From: Streptacidiphilus fuscans
GTDB lineage: Bacteria; Actinomycetota; Actinomycetes; Streptomycetales; Streptomycetaceae
Assembly: GCF_015690355.1 (NCBI RefSeq)
Contig: NZ_JADPRT010000020.1
Coordinates: 120,871-184,870, forward strand
DNA length: 64,000 bases
Reading direction: 5' to 3'
In this document: in pieces, positions 24,829-32,210 of the stretch
Position numbering within the stretch: the first letter of the stretch is position 1
Layout of the letters: each line of letters begins with the position of its first letter
Program-made: the position numbers and the translations under genes
Notes under the pieces: generated by a model
The model's database searches: none
Told to the model about the DNA's origin: nothing
Seen by the model: the letters and a program-made list of their open reading frames with translations, nothing else

Positions 24829-25306
24829 GGAGAGCAGTCTGCCATGTCATAGGCGACGGGGGGTGACATGTAAGAAGGTTGAACAACCGTCAGAGCGCAG
24901 ACGGCGCCACTCGGTCACCACTCCGGCGCCCTGTCATCCCGTCTGCCGTCGACCCACACGCCCGTGGAGCGGGCTTGCCCCCTGGGGTCCAGGTGGAGCG
25001 CGCCACTGTACGAACGACCTGGACCCCAGGGGGCAAGTCTGCTCGGCTCCGCCTGGGTCGATGGCGGGCGGGATGGCATCCCCTCCCCAGCCCACAACGG
25101 CCGGCACTTTCAGCACGGCCCCGGTCATCCCGGTGCCGGAGATCCCTCCTGTGCAGTGACGGTCACCCGGCCTCCGCCTCTCCCCCTTGCTTGCGGGCCG
25201 CCCGCCGCCGGGCGGCGCGGGGCGAAGACAGGAGCGCGCCCGAGCGGCGGGGCGGGCCGCGCCGCGCTGTGCGCGGCGTGGGCCCTTGAACCCGTAGAGA
25301 AGGTTG
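24829..25306. other. gene-free AICE region with long perfect inverted repeats
   Basis: Between the cargo gene and the next upstream gene. It contains a perfect 21-bp inverted repeat (24974-24994 with 25017-25037, 22-base spacer) and a smaller hairpin CCGCCCG-N4-CGGGCGG (25198-25215). No ORF here has coding character. It could hold a terminator, a transfer (clt) locus or a single-strand origin. Confidence 0.5.
24974..25037. repeat. 21-bp perfect inverted repeat
   Basis: Left arm 24974-24994 begins CTTGCCCCCTGGGG and right arm 25017-25037 is its exact complement. Each arm also contains a small palindrome (CCCC-T-GGGG), so several foldbacks are possible. It has no T-run, which makes a simple terminator less likely than a protein or replication site. 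Confidence 0.7.
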
Positions 25307-25714
25307 TTACTCACTGAACTCCTTGCGCCGGTTAGCGAAGGCGCAGAGCAGTGTGTAGCGGATGACCGGCTTGCCCGGCGGCGGCACAAGGGGCAGGAAG
25401 AGCACTGGGCGGGCGGTCCATTCCAGGTGCGAGCCCGGGTAGGTCGCTGTGATGGTGACGGGTTGACCGTGAGTCAGGGCGTCGACGGCTCGGGCCTGAT
25501 CACTGGTCATCCAGCGGGTGAGGCGGTCGTGCTCGTCGGGATCGACCGTGCAGAGGATGAGGCCGAGACCCTGGCGGATCCAGCGGATTGCCTGCCTTGC
25601 GTCGGTGGTGTTGTGAAGGGCCACCAGTTCGGCGCCTTCGCCAGTGCTCGGGTTCAGGGAGCGGTACTCGATGCGGTAGCCGCGGTGGATCAGAGATGCA
25701 GCCGGGATGGTCAT
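25307..25714 (-). CDS. AICE hypothetical protein
   Basis: 135 aa with no signal peptide or membrane segment. HRGYRIEYRSLNPSTGEGAELVALHNTTDARQAIRWIRQGL and a C-terminal VIRYTLLCAFANRRKEF are recognisable only as a type common in Streptomyces integrative elements. Function unknown. It follows the ATP-binding gene at a short distance (25763) on the same strand and is probably co-transcribed. Confidence 0.6.
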   Translation of the reverse strand: MTIPAASLIHRGYRIEYRSLNPSTGEGAELVALHNTTDARQAIRWIRQGLGLILCTVDPDEHDRLTRWMTSDQARAVDALTHGQPVTITATYPGSHLEWTARPVLFLPLVPPPGKPVIRYTLLCAFANRRKEFSE

Positions 25715-25762
25715 GGGATGCCTTCCGTCAGGTGCCGGGAATCGGGCCGGGCAGAGCGTTGG

Positions 25763-26188
25763 TCACTGAGCCGGAATCTCCTGGTGAGGGATCTGGAGTA
25801 CGGCGGTGACAGTGCGCCCGAGGTGGTCGCCCGTAATCGCGACCTGGTGGGCGAGGACGTGGACGATGTCGAGCCCACGGCCATGGGTGGCATCAGGGCC
25901 GGGCTGCTGGACTTCAGGCGAGTGGAGCTTGGTGCCCTCATCGGTGACGGCGACCGTGAGCGTGCCGGGAGAGACCGTGACGGTGACCTGAAAGGTGCCA
26001 CCCGCGTCGGCGCTGGCGGTGTGGCGGAGGGCGTTGGTGCCCAGCTCGCTGACGATCAGAGCGGCGTCGTCTGCGCACGGGGTCTCGCGGAGGATTTCGC
26101 TCACCCAGCGGCGGGCTCGGCTGATTTCTTCGGGGCAACCTGGGCAACTCAACCCCCAAACCCGTGGGCTACTCGTATACTCGTCCAT
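25763..26188 (-). CDS. RsbW-like ATP-binding (HATPase_c_2) protein
   Basis: 141 aa. Bergerat fold signatures: N box VSELGTNALRHT, G1 box VTDEGTKLHSP and G2 box THGRGLDIVHVLA. The N-terminus has CPGCPEEI. Proteins of this kind act as anti-sigma-factor kinases, or have lost activity and serve as regulators; many AICEs and Streptomyces chromosomes encode lone copies. The ATG at 26188 lies inside a 16-bp operator-like sequence (26179-26194), so a repressor bound there would cover the start codon. AAAGGAA precedes it. Confidence 0.8.
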   Translation of the reverse strand: MDEYTSSPRVWGLSCPGCPEEISRARRWVSEILRETPCADDAALIVSELGTNALRHTASADAGGTFQVTVTVSPGTLTVAVTDEGTKLHSPEVQQPGPDATHGRGLDIVHVLAHQVAITGDHLGRTVTAVLQIPHQEIPAQ

Positions 26189-26194
26189 ACAAGT
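26179..26194. promoter_or_regulatory. operator-like site a
   Basis: ACTCGTCCATACAAGT, reverse-complement form of the motif ACTTGTATAGACGAGT at 27680 with one mismatch. It spans the start codon of the ATP-binding gene. One of five such sites in the AICE. Confidence 0.55.
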
Positions 26195-26234
26195 TCCTTT
26201 GCGCTGGTAGGCCGCCATGGGTAGTGGATTCGAG

Positions 26235-26666
26235 CTAGATGAGTTTGACGCCGTCGTGCGCTCGGACCGCGGGCGGCGATGCTGCGTCCATGGCGTCCAG
26301 GACGCGGATCGCGTATGCCTCGTCGGCAAGGTCGGTGACCTCGTCGCGAGTGGCCCAGCGCAGGGCGCGAGTCTCGTCGCCGGTGGTCAGATCGCCGTCG
26401 ATGGCCTCGCAGCGGAAGACCAGGGAGACGATCAGCCCGGTCATGTTCTTGTACACGCCGGTGAGGACCGCCGGAAGGGCGATCTTGACGCCGGTCTCCT
26501 CAAGCACCTCGCGCTGAAGCGCGTCGGGGATGGTCTCGCCGGATTCGAGTACGCCGCCCGGGGGCTCCCAATGGCCGTTATCCCGGCGCTGGACCAGGAG
26601 GGCACGGCCTCGGTCGTCAATGACGACTCCGGCGACGCTCACGGAGTGGGGGCGTTCAGTGCTCAC
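26235..26666 (-). CDS. Nudix hydrolase, Pif-like (pSAM2 immunity factor type)
   Basis: 143 aa. The Nudix box is complete at residues 37-59 (GGVLESGE, then REVLEETGV). Established knowledge: in pSAM2 the transfer immunity factor Pif is a Nudix protein encoded near the GntR repressor korSA. This gene is divergent from a GntR repressor gene in a pSAM2-type element and is thus a good candidate for the same role, preventing redundant transfer between donors. The sequence itself shows only a Nudix hydrolase. The 83-bp space between the two genes contains operator-like site b. Confidence 0.75.
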   Translation of the reverse strand: MSTERPHSVSVAGVVIDDRGRALLVQRRDNGHWEPPGGVLESGETIPDALQREVLEETGVKIALPAVLTGVYKNMTGLIVSLVFRCEAIDGDLTTGDETRALRWATRDEVTDLADEAYAIRVLDAMDAASPPAVRAHDGVKLI

Positions 26667-26721
26667 GTTCCCTGGTCCCCTCGAATGGCTAGGCTCTTCA
26701 CCGTAGCAACAAAACTCACCT

Positions 26722-26737
26722 GCTCGTCTAGATATCC
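26722..26737. promoter_or_regulatory. operator-like site b
   Basis: GCTCGTCTAGATATCC, a weaker copy of the ACTYGTMTAGACGAGT motif with a good left half. It lies just before the AAGGAG of gntR and in the divergent promoter region with the Nudix gene, as an autoregulatory operator would. Confidence 0.5.
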
Positions 26738-26749
26738 TAAGGAGTACAG

Positions 26750-27538
26750 ATGCCTCCTCTCTCCTCCGGCCTGCTCGGCGCGCTGGATTCGACCAGCGAC
26801 CGCGCCGTGTTCCGCCAGATCGCTGATCAACTGCGCGAGGCGATCGACAAGGGCCGCTTCGCCGAGGGCGACAAGCTCCCCTCGGAAACGGAGCTGATCG
26901 AGCACTACGGCGTCTCGCGGATGACCATCCGGAACTCGATCTCGGTCCTCCAAGGGGAAGGGCTGGTTGCGTCGGAGCACGGGAAGGGCGTGTTCGTCCG
27001 TCCGCGCCCCCCGGTCCGACGCCTCGCCTCCGACCGCTTCGCCCGCCGGCACCGCGAGCAGGGCAAGTCGGCCTTCACCGTCGAGGCAGAAGCGGTCGGG
27101 GGGCATTCGGAGGTCGACAGCCTGGTAGTGCGCGAAGAGAAGCCGTCGCAGGACATCGCTACGCGCCTGGGCGGTGCCCGTAAGGTCCTCGCGCGCCGTC
27201 GTCGCTACCTGCTCGACGGGCGGCCGGTCGAGTTCGCCGTTTCCTACCTCCCGCTCGACCTGGCTCGGAACACCCAGATCGCCGAGCCCAACCCCGGCCC
27301 CGGTGGCATCTACGCCCGCCTCGAAGAGCTCGGACACCGCCTCGACCACTTCGACGAGGAGATCAGCGCCCGCATGCCCACCCCGGAGGAGATCAAGACA
27401 CTGCGCCTGGCGTCCGGGGTGCCGGTGATCCACCTGATCCGCACCGCGTACGACACCGAGGGTCGCCCGGTGGAGGTCTGCGACACGCTGATGGCGGCGG
27501 ACGCCTACGTCCTGGCCTACCAACTGCCCGCCACCTGA
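26750..27538 (+). CDS. GntR-family repressor with UTRA domain (KorSA-like)
   Basis: 262 aa. Residues 18-85 are the GntR winged helix (FRQIADQLREAIDKGRF, LPSETELIEHYGVSRMTIRNSISVLQGEGLV), and residues 105-255 the UTRA effector domain. In pSAM2 the GntR protein KorSA keeps the element silent by repressing the activator gene of replication; the position here next to a Nudix gene and before the replication and transfer genes is the same. AAGGAG lies 6 bp before the ATG. Its probable operator is the 16-bp motif found five times in the element. Confidence 0.85.
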   Translation: MPPLSSGLLGALDSTSDRAVFRQIADQLREAIDKGRFAEGDKLPSETELIEHYGVSRMTIRNSISVLQGEGLVASEHGKGVFVRPRPPVRRLASDRFARRHREQGKSAFTVEAEAVGGHSEVDSLVVREEKPSQDIATRLGGARKVLARRRRYLLDGRPVEFAVSYLPLDLARNTQIAEPNPGPGGIYARLEELGHRLDHFDEEISARMPTPEEIKTLRLASGVPVIHLIRTAYDTEGRPVEVCDTLMAADAYVLAYQLPAT

Positions 27539-27605
27539 GGCCGGATGGGAGCACTGGCGTGGTCGTCGGTGTCATCTCCGGGAACTCGTACACGGCAACA
27601 CGCCA

Positions 27606-27621
27606 ACTTATCTAGACGAGT
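27606..27621. promoter_or_regulatory. operator-like site c
   Basis: ACTTATCTAGACGAGT, followed by AGCTG as in sites d and e. It lies 99 bp before the start of the first gene of the transfer and replication operon. Confidence 0.6.
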
Positions 27622-27679
27622 AGCTGACTCCTGTGGCACAGTGGTCATCGCACCCGCTTCGACGGTTGCAACCGCTGCT

Positions 27680-27695
27680 ACTTGTATAGACGAGT
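27680..27695. promoter_or_regulatory. operator-like site d
   Basis: ACTTGTATAGACGAGT followed by AGCTG, 74 bp after site c and 25 bp before the TTG start at 27720. The spacing of about seven helical turns would allow cooperative binding or looping between c and d. Confidence 0.6.
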
Positions 27696-27719
27696 AGCTG
27701 TCTTGATGAGGAGAAGGCG

Positions 27720-28070
27720 TTGCGTTCCATCCGAGTTGAAACCTCTGCGGCCACGATCCTGCTGACCGAGGCTCCCGAGACCAAGGTCAAGGACCGGCAG
27801 ACCGGCGAGATCGCCAAGGATGCCGTCAGCGGCGAGCCGCTCAAGACGGTCGGCGTCGTCTATATCGAGGACGGCGAGTCGTCGCTGATCAAGGTCACCA
27901 TCCCGGCGAGCGGGGTGGGTGAGGGACTGGCTCTCGGTTCGCCGGTCTCGCTGCCCGGCCTGGTGGCCCGCCCGTGGGAGAGCACGTTCAACGGCCAGCA
28001 GCGGCACGGCATTGCGTACCGCGCCACAGCCGTCATGGCCGGTGCGTTCCCGATGGCGATGGGGGCCTGA
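27720..28070 (+). CDS. SCO3933-type regulatory protein of integrative elements
   Basis: 116 aa from a TTG start preceded by GAGGAGAAGG. Sequence features: KVKDRQTGEIAKDAVSGEPLKTVGVVYIEDGESSLIKVTIP and a late FNGQQRHGIAYRA. This family is a regular first gene of AICE transfer operons and is annotated as SCO3933-family regulatory protein; the mechanism is not known to me. It ends 4 bp before the FtsK-like gene and carries two operator-like sites upstream, so it heads a long plus-strand operon to the integrase. Confidence 0.7.
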   Translation: MRSIRVETSAATILLTEAPETKVKDRQTGEIAKDAVSGEPLKTVGVVYIEDGESSLIKVTIPASGVGEGLALGSPVSLPGLVARPWESTFNGQQRHGIAYRATAVMAGAFPMAMGA

Positions 28071-28074
28071 CGAA

Positions 28075-29451
28075 ATGTCGGACCTACTGACGCTCATGGA
28101 GGTGGGTGGTCCGGTCGCCGCGCTCGGTGGCGGGGCCGCCTACCTCCGGGCCCAGCGCCCCACCGCCTACTGGTGCACGGTCGGCCTGCCGCTCTCCACC
28201 GCGCGGCTGTTGGGCTCCTACGGGTCGGTCATGGAGGCGTGCGGCTTAACCGTCGCACCGTCCAGGTTTCGGGCCCTGGCGGTCCGGGCCACCACCCGGC
28301 GCGAGGTGCGACCGGTTCCGCCGCGACGCGGGATCATCCGTCCCACGTCGACCGGTATGCGGCTCCGGCTGCGCCTGGCACCCGGTCAGGAACCGGCGGA
28401 CGTCGCGGCCTCGGCGGAACGACTCCGCCACGCCTGGGGCGTGCACGCCGTGTACGTCTCGGAGATCAAGCCGGGCGTGGTCGAGCTGCGCCTGGTCGGA
28501 TTCGACGTCCTGCGCCGGGTGCGGATGCCTCGGCGGACGGCCGCCGACTTCCTCAAGGTGCCTGTAGCGCTGCGGGAGGACGGTACGGCCTTCGTCAGGG
28601 ACTACCGGGCGATACCGCATCAGCTGACGCTCGGCGCGACGCTGTCGGGCAAGTCCATGTACCAGCGGCACTTGGTTGCGGGGCTCGCCCCTCAGCGGGT
28701 GGCGCTGGTCGGGATCGACTGCAAGCGCGGCGTCGAACTGGCGCCGTTCGCGCCACGTCTGTCGGCGCTGGCCACCGATCCCGAGCAGGCCGCCGAGCTG
28801 CTGCCGGTGCTCCTGCAGTTGATGGAGGACCGGTACGACCTGATCAGGGCTCGACAGGGGATCGCTTCCGGTACCCCGGACGAGGAGATCACCTCGGACA
28901 TCTGGGGCCTGCCCGAGGCCGAACGTCCCGTCCCGATCGTGCTGTTCGTGGACGAGGTCGCCGAGTTGTTCATGGTCGCCACGCGCAAGGACGAGGACCG
29001 GCGGGACGAGATGGTGACCCAGCTCATCCGGCTGGCCCAGCTCGGCCGCGCTGCGGGCATCTATCTGGAGGTCTGCGGCCAGCGGTTCGGCGCTGAGCTG
29101 GGCAAGGGAGCGACCATGCTCCGGGCCCAGCTGACCGGGCGCGTCTGCCACCGCGTGAACGACGAGGCGTCCGCAAAGATGGCGCTCGGCGACATCGCGC
29201 CCGAAGCGGTCGGGGCTGCGTGCGCCATCGCACCTGAGCGGCCGGGCCTCGCCGTCGTCGGCGACACCTCCGGCGGCTGGTCCCGCGTCCGCACCCCCTA
29301 CCTGTCCCTCGGCGATGCTGCCGCCGTCTGCGCTCAGACCGCAGATCTGGTGCCGAACCTGCCCCCGCTCAATCGCTTTCGGCCCGCCGCACCGGCTCAG
29401 CCCGCAGACCGACCGGTCTCGCTGGTCAAGCCGGTACCAGTCTCCGACTGA
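28075..29451 (+). CDS. FtsK/SpoIIIE-type conjugative DNA translocase (Tra)
   Basis: 458 aa. Walker A is GATLSGKS (187-194) and Walker B VLFVDEVAELF with Asp293/Glu294. The ATPase part has the FtsK pattern IDCKRGVEL and LAQLGRAAGIYLEVCGQR. N-terminal residues 1-100 include one weak hydrophobic stretch. In pSAM2-type elements this single protein moves double-stranded DNA between mycelia as a hexameric pump. The C-terminal winged-helix DNA-reading domain of TraB is not obvious. The first ATG after the previous stop (4 bp) is used. Confidence 0.87.
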   Translation: MSDLLTLMEVGGPVAALGGGAAYLRAQRPTAYWCTVGLPLSTARLLGSYGSVMEACGLTVAPSRFRALAVRATTRREVRPVPPRRGIIRPTSTGMRLRLRLAPGQEPADVAASAERLRHAWGVHAVYVSEIKPGVVELRLVGFDVLRRVRMPRRTAADFLKVPVALREDGTAFVRDYRAIPHQLTLGATLSGKSMYQRHLVAGLAPQRVALVGIDCKRGVELAPFAPRLSALATDPEQAAELLPVLLQLMEDRYDLIRARQGIASGTPDEEITSDIWGLPEAERPVPIVLFVDEVAELFMVATRKDEDRRDEMVTQLIRLAQLGRAAGIYLEVCGQRFGAELGKGATMLRAQLTGRVCHRVNDEASAKMALGDIAPEAVGAACAIAPERPGLAVVGDTSGGWSRVRTPYLSLGDAAAVCAQTADLVPNLPPLNRFRPAAPAQPADRPVSLVKPVPVSD

Positions 29452-29558
29452 CCACCTATCTCGCATGGCCGCGTGACCACATCGCGCGACGTCCCTACCC
29501 CCGCCATGACTGGTTCAGGAAGGAACCGACCGATGACTGTCCGAGAGGAGTCCGCGCC

Positions 29559-30167
29559 ATGCGCGCAACGGTGGCCCGCATCGACGCGGTAGTCGTCCAA
29601 GCGATCATCGCCGCTTCACTGTCCTTCGCTCACCTTCACGACATTGCCTCAGCAGCCGGTCAACACGGCTGGAAGGCATGGGCCTACCCCGTCTCCGTCG
29701 ACCTGCTGTTGGTCGTGGCATGGCGGCGGCTGCGGTCCGGGACTCCCAAGATGGCCGGGTGGTGCTGGTTCGTAATCGCCCTGACTGCCTCTCTCGGCGC
29801 GAACATCGCCACTGCCGGGCTGCTCGACGAAGCCGCTGTTCCCACCTGGCTGCGCATCCTCGTCGCCGGATGGCCTGCGGTCGCCTTCCTCGGCGGAACC
29901 CTGCTCGCCCACACGACTCCGAAGCCTGCGGAGGACGCGGATGCCCCGGAGGCAGTGTCCGTCGACCCCGAGCAGCAGCCGCTGACTCCGGTACCCCCGC
30001 CGGCCATTCCGCCCGGCCCGGCCGTGCCCGTCGCCCTGGTCGAGCACGCCCGAAAGCTCGCAGCCGATCACCTCACCCGCACCGGAACAGCCATCGACGC
30101 CCCAACCCTCCGTACCCGCCTCGGCGTTCCGGCACCGCTCGCCGAAGCCATCGCCGCCCAGCTCTGA
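29559..30167 (+). CDS. DUF2637 membrane protein, SpdB-like
   Basis: 202 aa. Four membrane segments (about 10-30, 40-57, 66-89, 96-116) are followed by a Pro-rich soluble tail with a winged-helix-like end (ARKLAADHLTRTGTAIDAPTLRTRLGVP). DUF2637/SpdB proteins are part of intramycelial plasmid spreading and may form the channel with the Tra ATPase. GAGAGGAG precedes the ATG. It is in the same operon as the Tra gene. Confidence 0.78.
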   Translation: MRATVARIDAVVVQAIIAASLSFAHLHDIASAAGQHGWKAWAYPVSVDLLLVVAWRRLRSGTPKMAGWCWFVIALTASLGANIATAGLLDEAAVPTWLRILVAGWPAVAFLGGTLLAHTTPKPAEDADAPEAVSVDPEQQPLTPVPPPAIPPGPAVPVALVEHARKLAADHLTRTGTAIDAPTLRTRLGVPAPLAEAIAAQL

Positions 30168-30178
30168 GAGGAGAAGCC

Positions 30179-30370
30179 ATGTCCGCCCGCCGCCGCTTCC
30201 GCCAACTCGTCCGCATCGGCCCGGTCCAGGTCGGCAGTTCCTACGACTCTCGCGGCATCGAGAAGCACACCGCTGCCTGCACGGCTCCGCGCTGCGGCTT
30301 CTCCGCCGACTACGACTCACGTGCCGCTGCCGAGCTGGCCGCACGCACCCACCGCTGTCCGGTCCGCTAA
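30179..30370 (+). CDS. small mobile-element transfer protein (SpdA-like)
   Basis: 63 aa basic protein: RRRFRQLVRIGPVQVGSSYDSRG and CTAPRCGFSADYDSRAAAELAARTHRCP, with Cys/His pairs that may bind zinc. This small gene between the DUF2637 gene and the replication gene is a regular AICE component annotated as mobile element transfer protein. GAGAGGAGAAG precedes the ATG. Confidence 0.7.
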   Translation: MSARRRFRQLVRIGPVQVGSSYDSRGIEKHTAACTAPRCGFSADYDSRAAAELAARTHRCPVR

Positions 30371-30385
30371 GAGGAGTTCTCCACC

Positions 30386-30580
30386 GTGACCATCTCCCTG
30401 CCTGTGGTCTTCGTCCTGGGCGTCATCGCTTGGGCCGCGATCAAGTTCCTCGGCATCCGCCTGTGGGCCGCCCTCGTCATCGCACTGTTCGGCTTTTGGC
30501 TCGCCCACACCTTCCTCGCACCCGCAGTGGAGTCCGGCACCCGCACCGGGGTCCAGATCGTCAACGGCCAACACGTCTAG
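30386..30580 (+). CDS. small two-segment membrane protein (spread gene type)
   Basis: 64 aa from a GTG start after GAGGAG. Two hydrophobic stretches (VVFVLGVIAWAAIKFL and LWAALVIALFGFWLAHTF). The element location suggests a spread-related membrane peptide. Its stop codon TAG lies inside operator-like site e. Confidence 0.65.
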   Translation: MTISLPVVFVLGVIAWAAIKFLGIRLWAALVIALFGFWLAHTFLAPAVESGTRTGVQIVNGQHV

Positions 30581-30586
30581 ACGACT
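30571..30586. promoter_or_regulatory. operator-like site e
   Basis: ACACGTCTAGACGACT followed by AGCTG, with a perfect inner CGTCTAGACG palindrome. It overlaps the end of the small membrane gene and lies 52 bp before the ATG of repSA, so replication may have its own repressible promoter. Confidence 0.6.
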
Positions 30587-30637
30587 AGCTGAGAAGAGCC
30601 AAACCGTGTTGCGTCCTGAAAGGAAGTCCCGCACCTG

Positions 30638-32008
30638 ATGTCCGCCAGCACCCCGCCTCCGATCGCCGATCTGGTCTCGATCTCCCAACTCGGCACCATG
30701 CCCGCCCTCCTGCGCCAGCTCCAAGGTCTCGGCGGCTGCACTCGTCCCATCCGACTGGACGGCCACCGCACCGACATCAACGCCCACACCGGTGAGATCC
30801 TGCGCCAGCTCCGTTCCGGCGAGCTGCCCGCCGGTCACCTCCTCGTCCGCTGCAACAACCGCCGCCTCACCCGCTGTGCGGCCTGCGCCGAGACCTACCG
30901 CCGCGACACCTTCCACCTGATCACCGCCGGTCTGCACGGCGGTAAGGGCACACCCGACCGGGTGGCCACCCACCCCCGGGTCTTCGCCACCTTCACCGCT
31001 CCGTCCTTCGGGCCGGTCCACAACCGGCCCACCAGCTCAGCGGGAACGGCCCGGCCCTGCCGCTGCGGGACCCTCCACCCCGAGGACGCTGCCGAACTGG
31101 GTACCCCGCTCAACCCCGACACCTACGACTATCGCGGGGCGGTCCTGTGGAACGCCCACGCCGGTGCGCTCTGGCGGCGCTTCTCGATCTACCTGCGCCG
31201 GGAGATCGCCAAGCGCGCCGGGCTGACCCAACGGGCCTTCAAGGCCTACGCCCGCGTCTCCTTCGCCAAGGTCGCCGAGTACCAGCGGCGCGGCCTGGTC
31301 CACTTCCACGCGGTGATCCGCATCGACGGACCGGCCGGAGGCACGACCCCGCCCCCGGCCTGGGCCACGGCTGACCTCCTGTCCGATGCCATCCGAGCGG
31401 CCGCGATGAACGCCCGGGTTCCGGGACCCGTGGTGGACGGCACGGCCTACGCCCCCGTGTTCGGCCGACAGTTGGACATCCGAACCATCCGCACTGCTGA
31501 CTTCGAGGGTGGCACCGACCTGACCGAACGGGCGGTGGCCTCTTACATCGCCAAGTACGCCACCAAGGGCGCCGAGACGGCCACGGGCACGCTCGACCGC
31601 CCGGTGAAGCTCCTCGCCGAGCTGGCGCACCTGGACATCACCGAGCACGCCCGCCGGATGATCCGGACCTGTTGGGAACTCGGCGCTCGCCCCGACCTGG
31701 CAGAGCTACGGCTGAGGCCGTGGGCCCACATGCTCGGATTCCGCGGGCACTTCTCCACAAAGACGCGCCGCTACTCGACCACTCTCGGCACACTTCGCGC
31801 CGCACGCGCCGCCTGGCGTCGCGACCAGGCCACGGCAACCGACGGCAACAGCGGGCACCCGGAACCCGCTGTCGACCAGTCCGAGGAAAGCACGCTCGTC
31901 CTTTCTCACTGGACCTTCGCCGGAGTCGGCCTGACACCTGGCGAACGCTGGCTCACCGAAGCCGCCACCCCCGCCCCCAGCACGGAAGGAGAGCCCACCC
32001 ATGGCTGA
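30638..32008 (+). CDS. repSA: RepSA-type rolling-circle replication initiator
   Basis: 456 aa. VHFHAVIRIDG contains the HUH-type metal site, and VASYIAKYATKG the Tyr/Lys motif of the nicking site seen in Streptomyces Rep proteins. A Cys-rich N-terminal part (LVRCNNRRLTRCAACAETYRRD, CRCG) may bind zinc and DNA. In pSAM2 the Rep protein starts rolling-circle replication of the excised element. The end overlaps xis by 8 bp. It could also be named only as replication initiator; length and gene order support RepSA type. Confidence 0.85.
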   Translation: MSASTPPPIADLVSISQLGTMPALLRQLQGLGGCTRPIRLDGHRTDINAHTGEILRQLRSGELPAGHLLVRCNNRRLTRCAACAETYRRDTFHLITAGLHGGKGTPDRVATHPRVFATFTAPSFGPVHNRPTSSAGTARPCRCGTLHPEDAAELGTPLNPDTYDYRGAVLWNAHAGALWRRFSIYLRREIAKRAGLTQRAFKAYARVSFAKVAEYQRRGLVHFHAVIRIDGPAGGTTPPPAWATADLLSDAIRAAAMNARVPGPVVDGTAYAPVFGRQLDIRTIRTADFEGGTDLTERAVASYIAKYATKGAETATGTLDRPVKLLAELAHLDITEHARRMIRTCWELGARPDLAELRLRPWAHMLGFRGHFSTKTRRYSTTLGTLRAARAAWRRDQATATDGNSGHPEPAVDQSEESTLVLSHWTFAGVGLTPGERWLTEAATPAPSTEGEPTHG

Positions 32009-32210
32009 CCGCCTGCTGACCGTTGCTCAGGTCGCCGAGCTGCTCGGCACTTCGGAGCGCTTCCCGCGCCGCCTGATCGAGGAACGGCGGATCGAGTTCG
32101 TCCACGTCGGGAGGCACGTCCGGATCGCCGAATCCGCGGTCCACGCCTACCTCGCTGCCAACACCGTGCATCCCGTCGTCCCGCGTCGTCGGCTGGGGGC
32201 GGCTGCCTGA
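32001..32210 (+). CDS. xis: excisionase (helix-turn-helix)
   Basis: 69 aa MerR-like small helix-turn-helix: LLTVAQVAELLGTSERFPRRLIEERRIEFVHVGRHVRIAESAVHAYL. Such proteins bend DNA and direct the integrase to excision. It overlaps repSA by 8 bp, and its stop overlaps the int start (TGATG), so Rep, Xis and Int are translationally coupled. Confidence 0.85.
   Translation: MADRLLTVAQVAELLGTSERFPRRLIEERRIEFVHVGRHVRIAESAVHAYLAANTVHPVVPRRRLGAAA

Noticed and set aside
24829..25306. CRISPR array or tandem repeats
   Set aside because: Only inverted repeats are found; no direct repeats with regular spacers occur here or elsewhere in the window.
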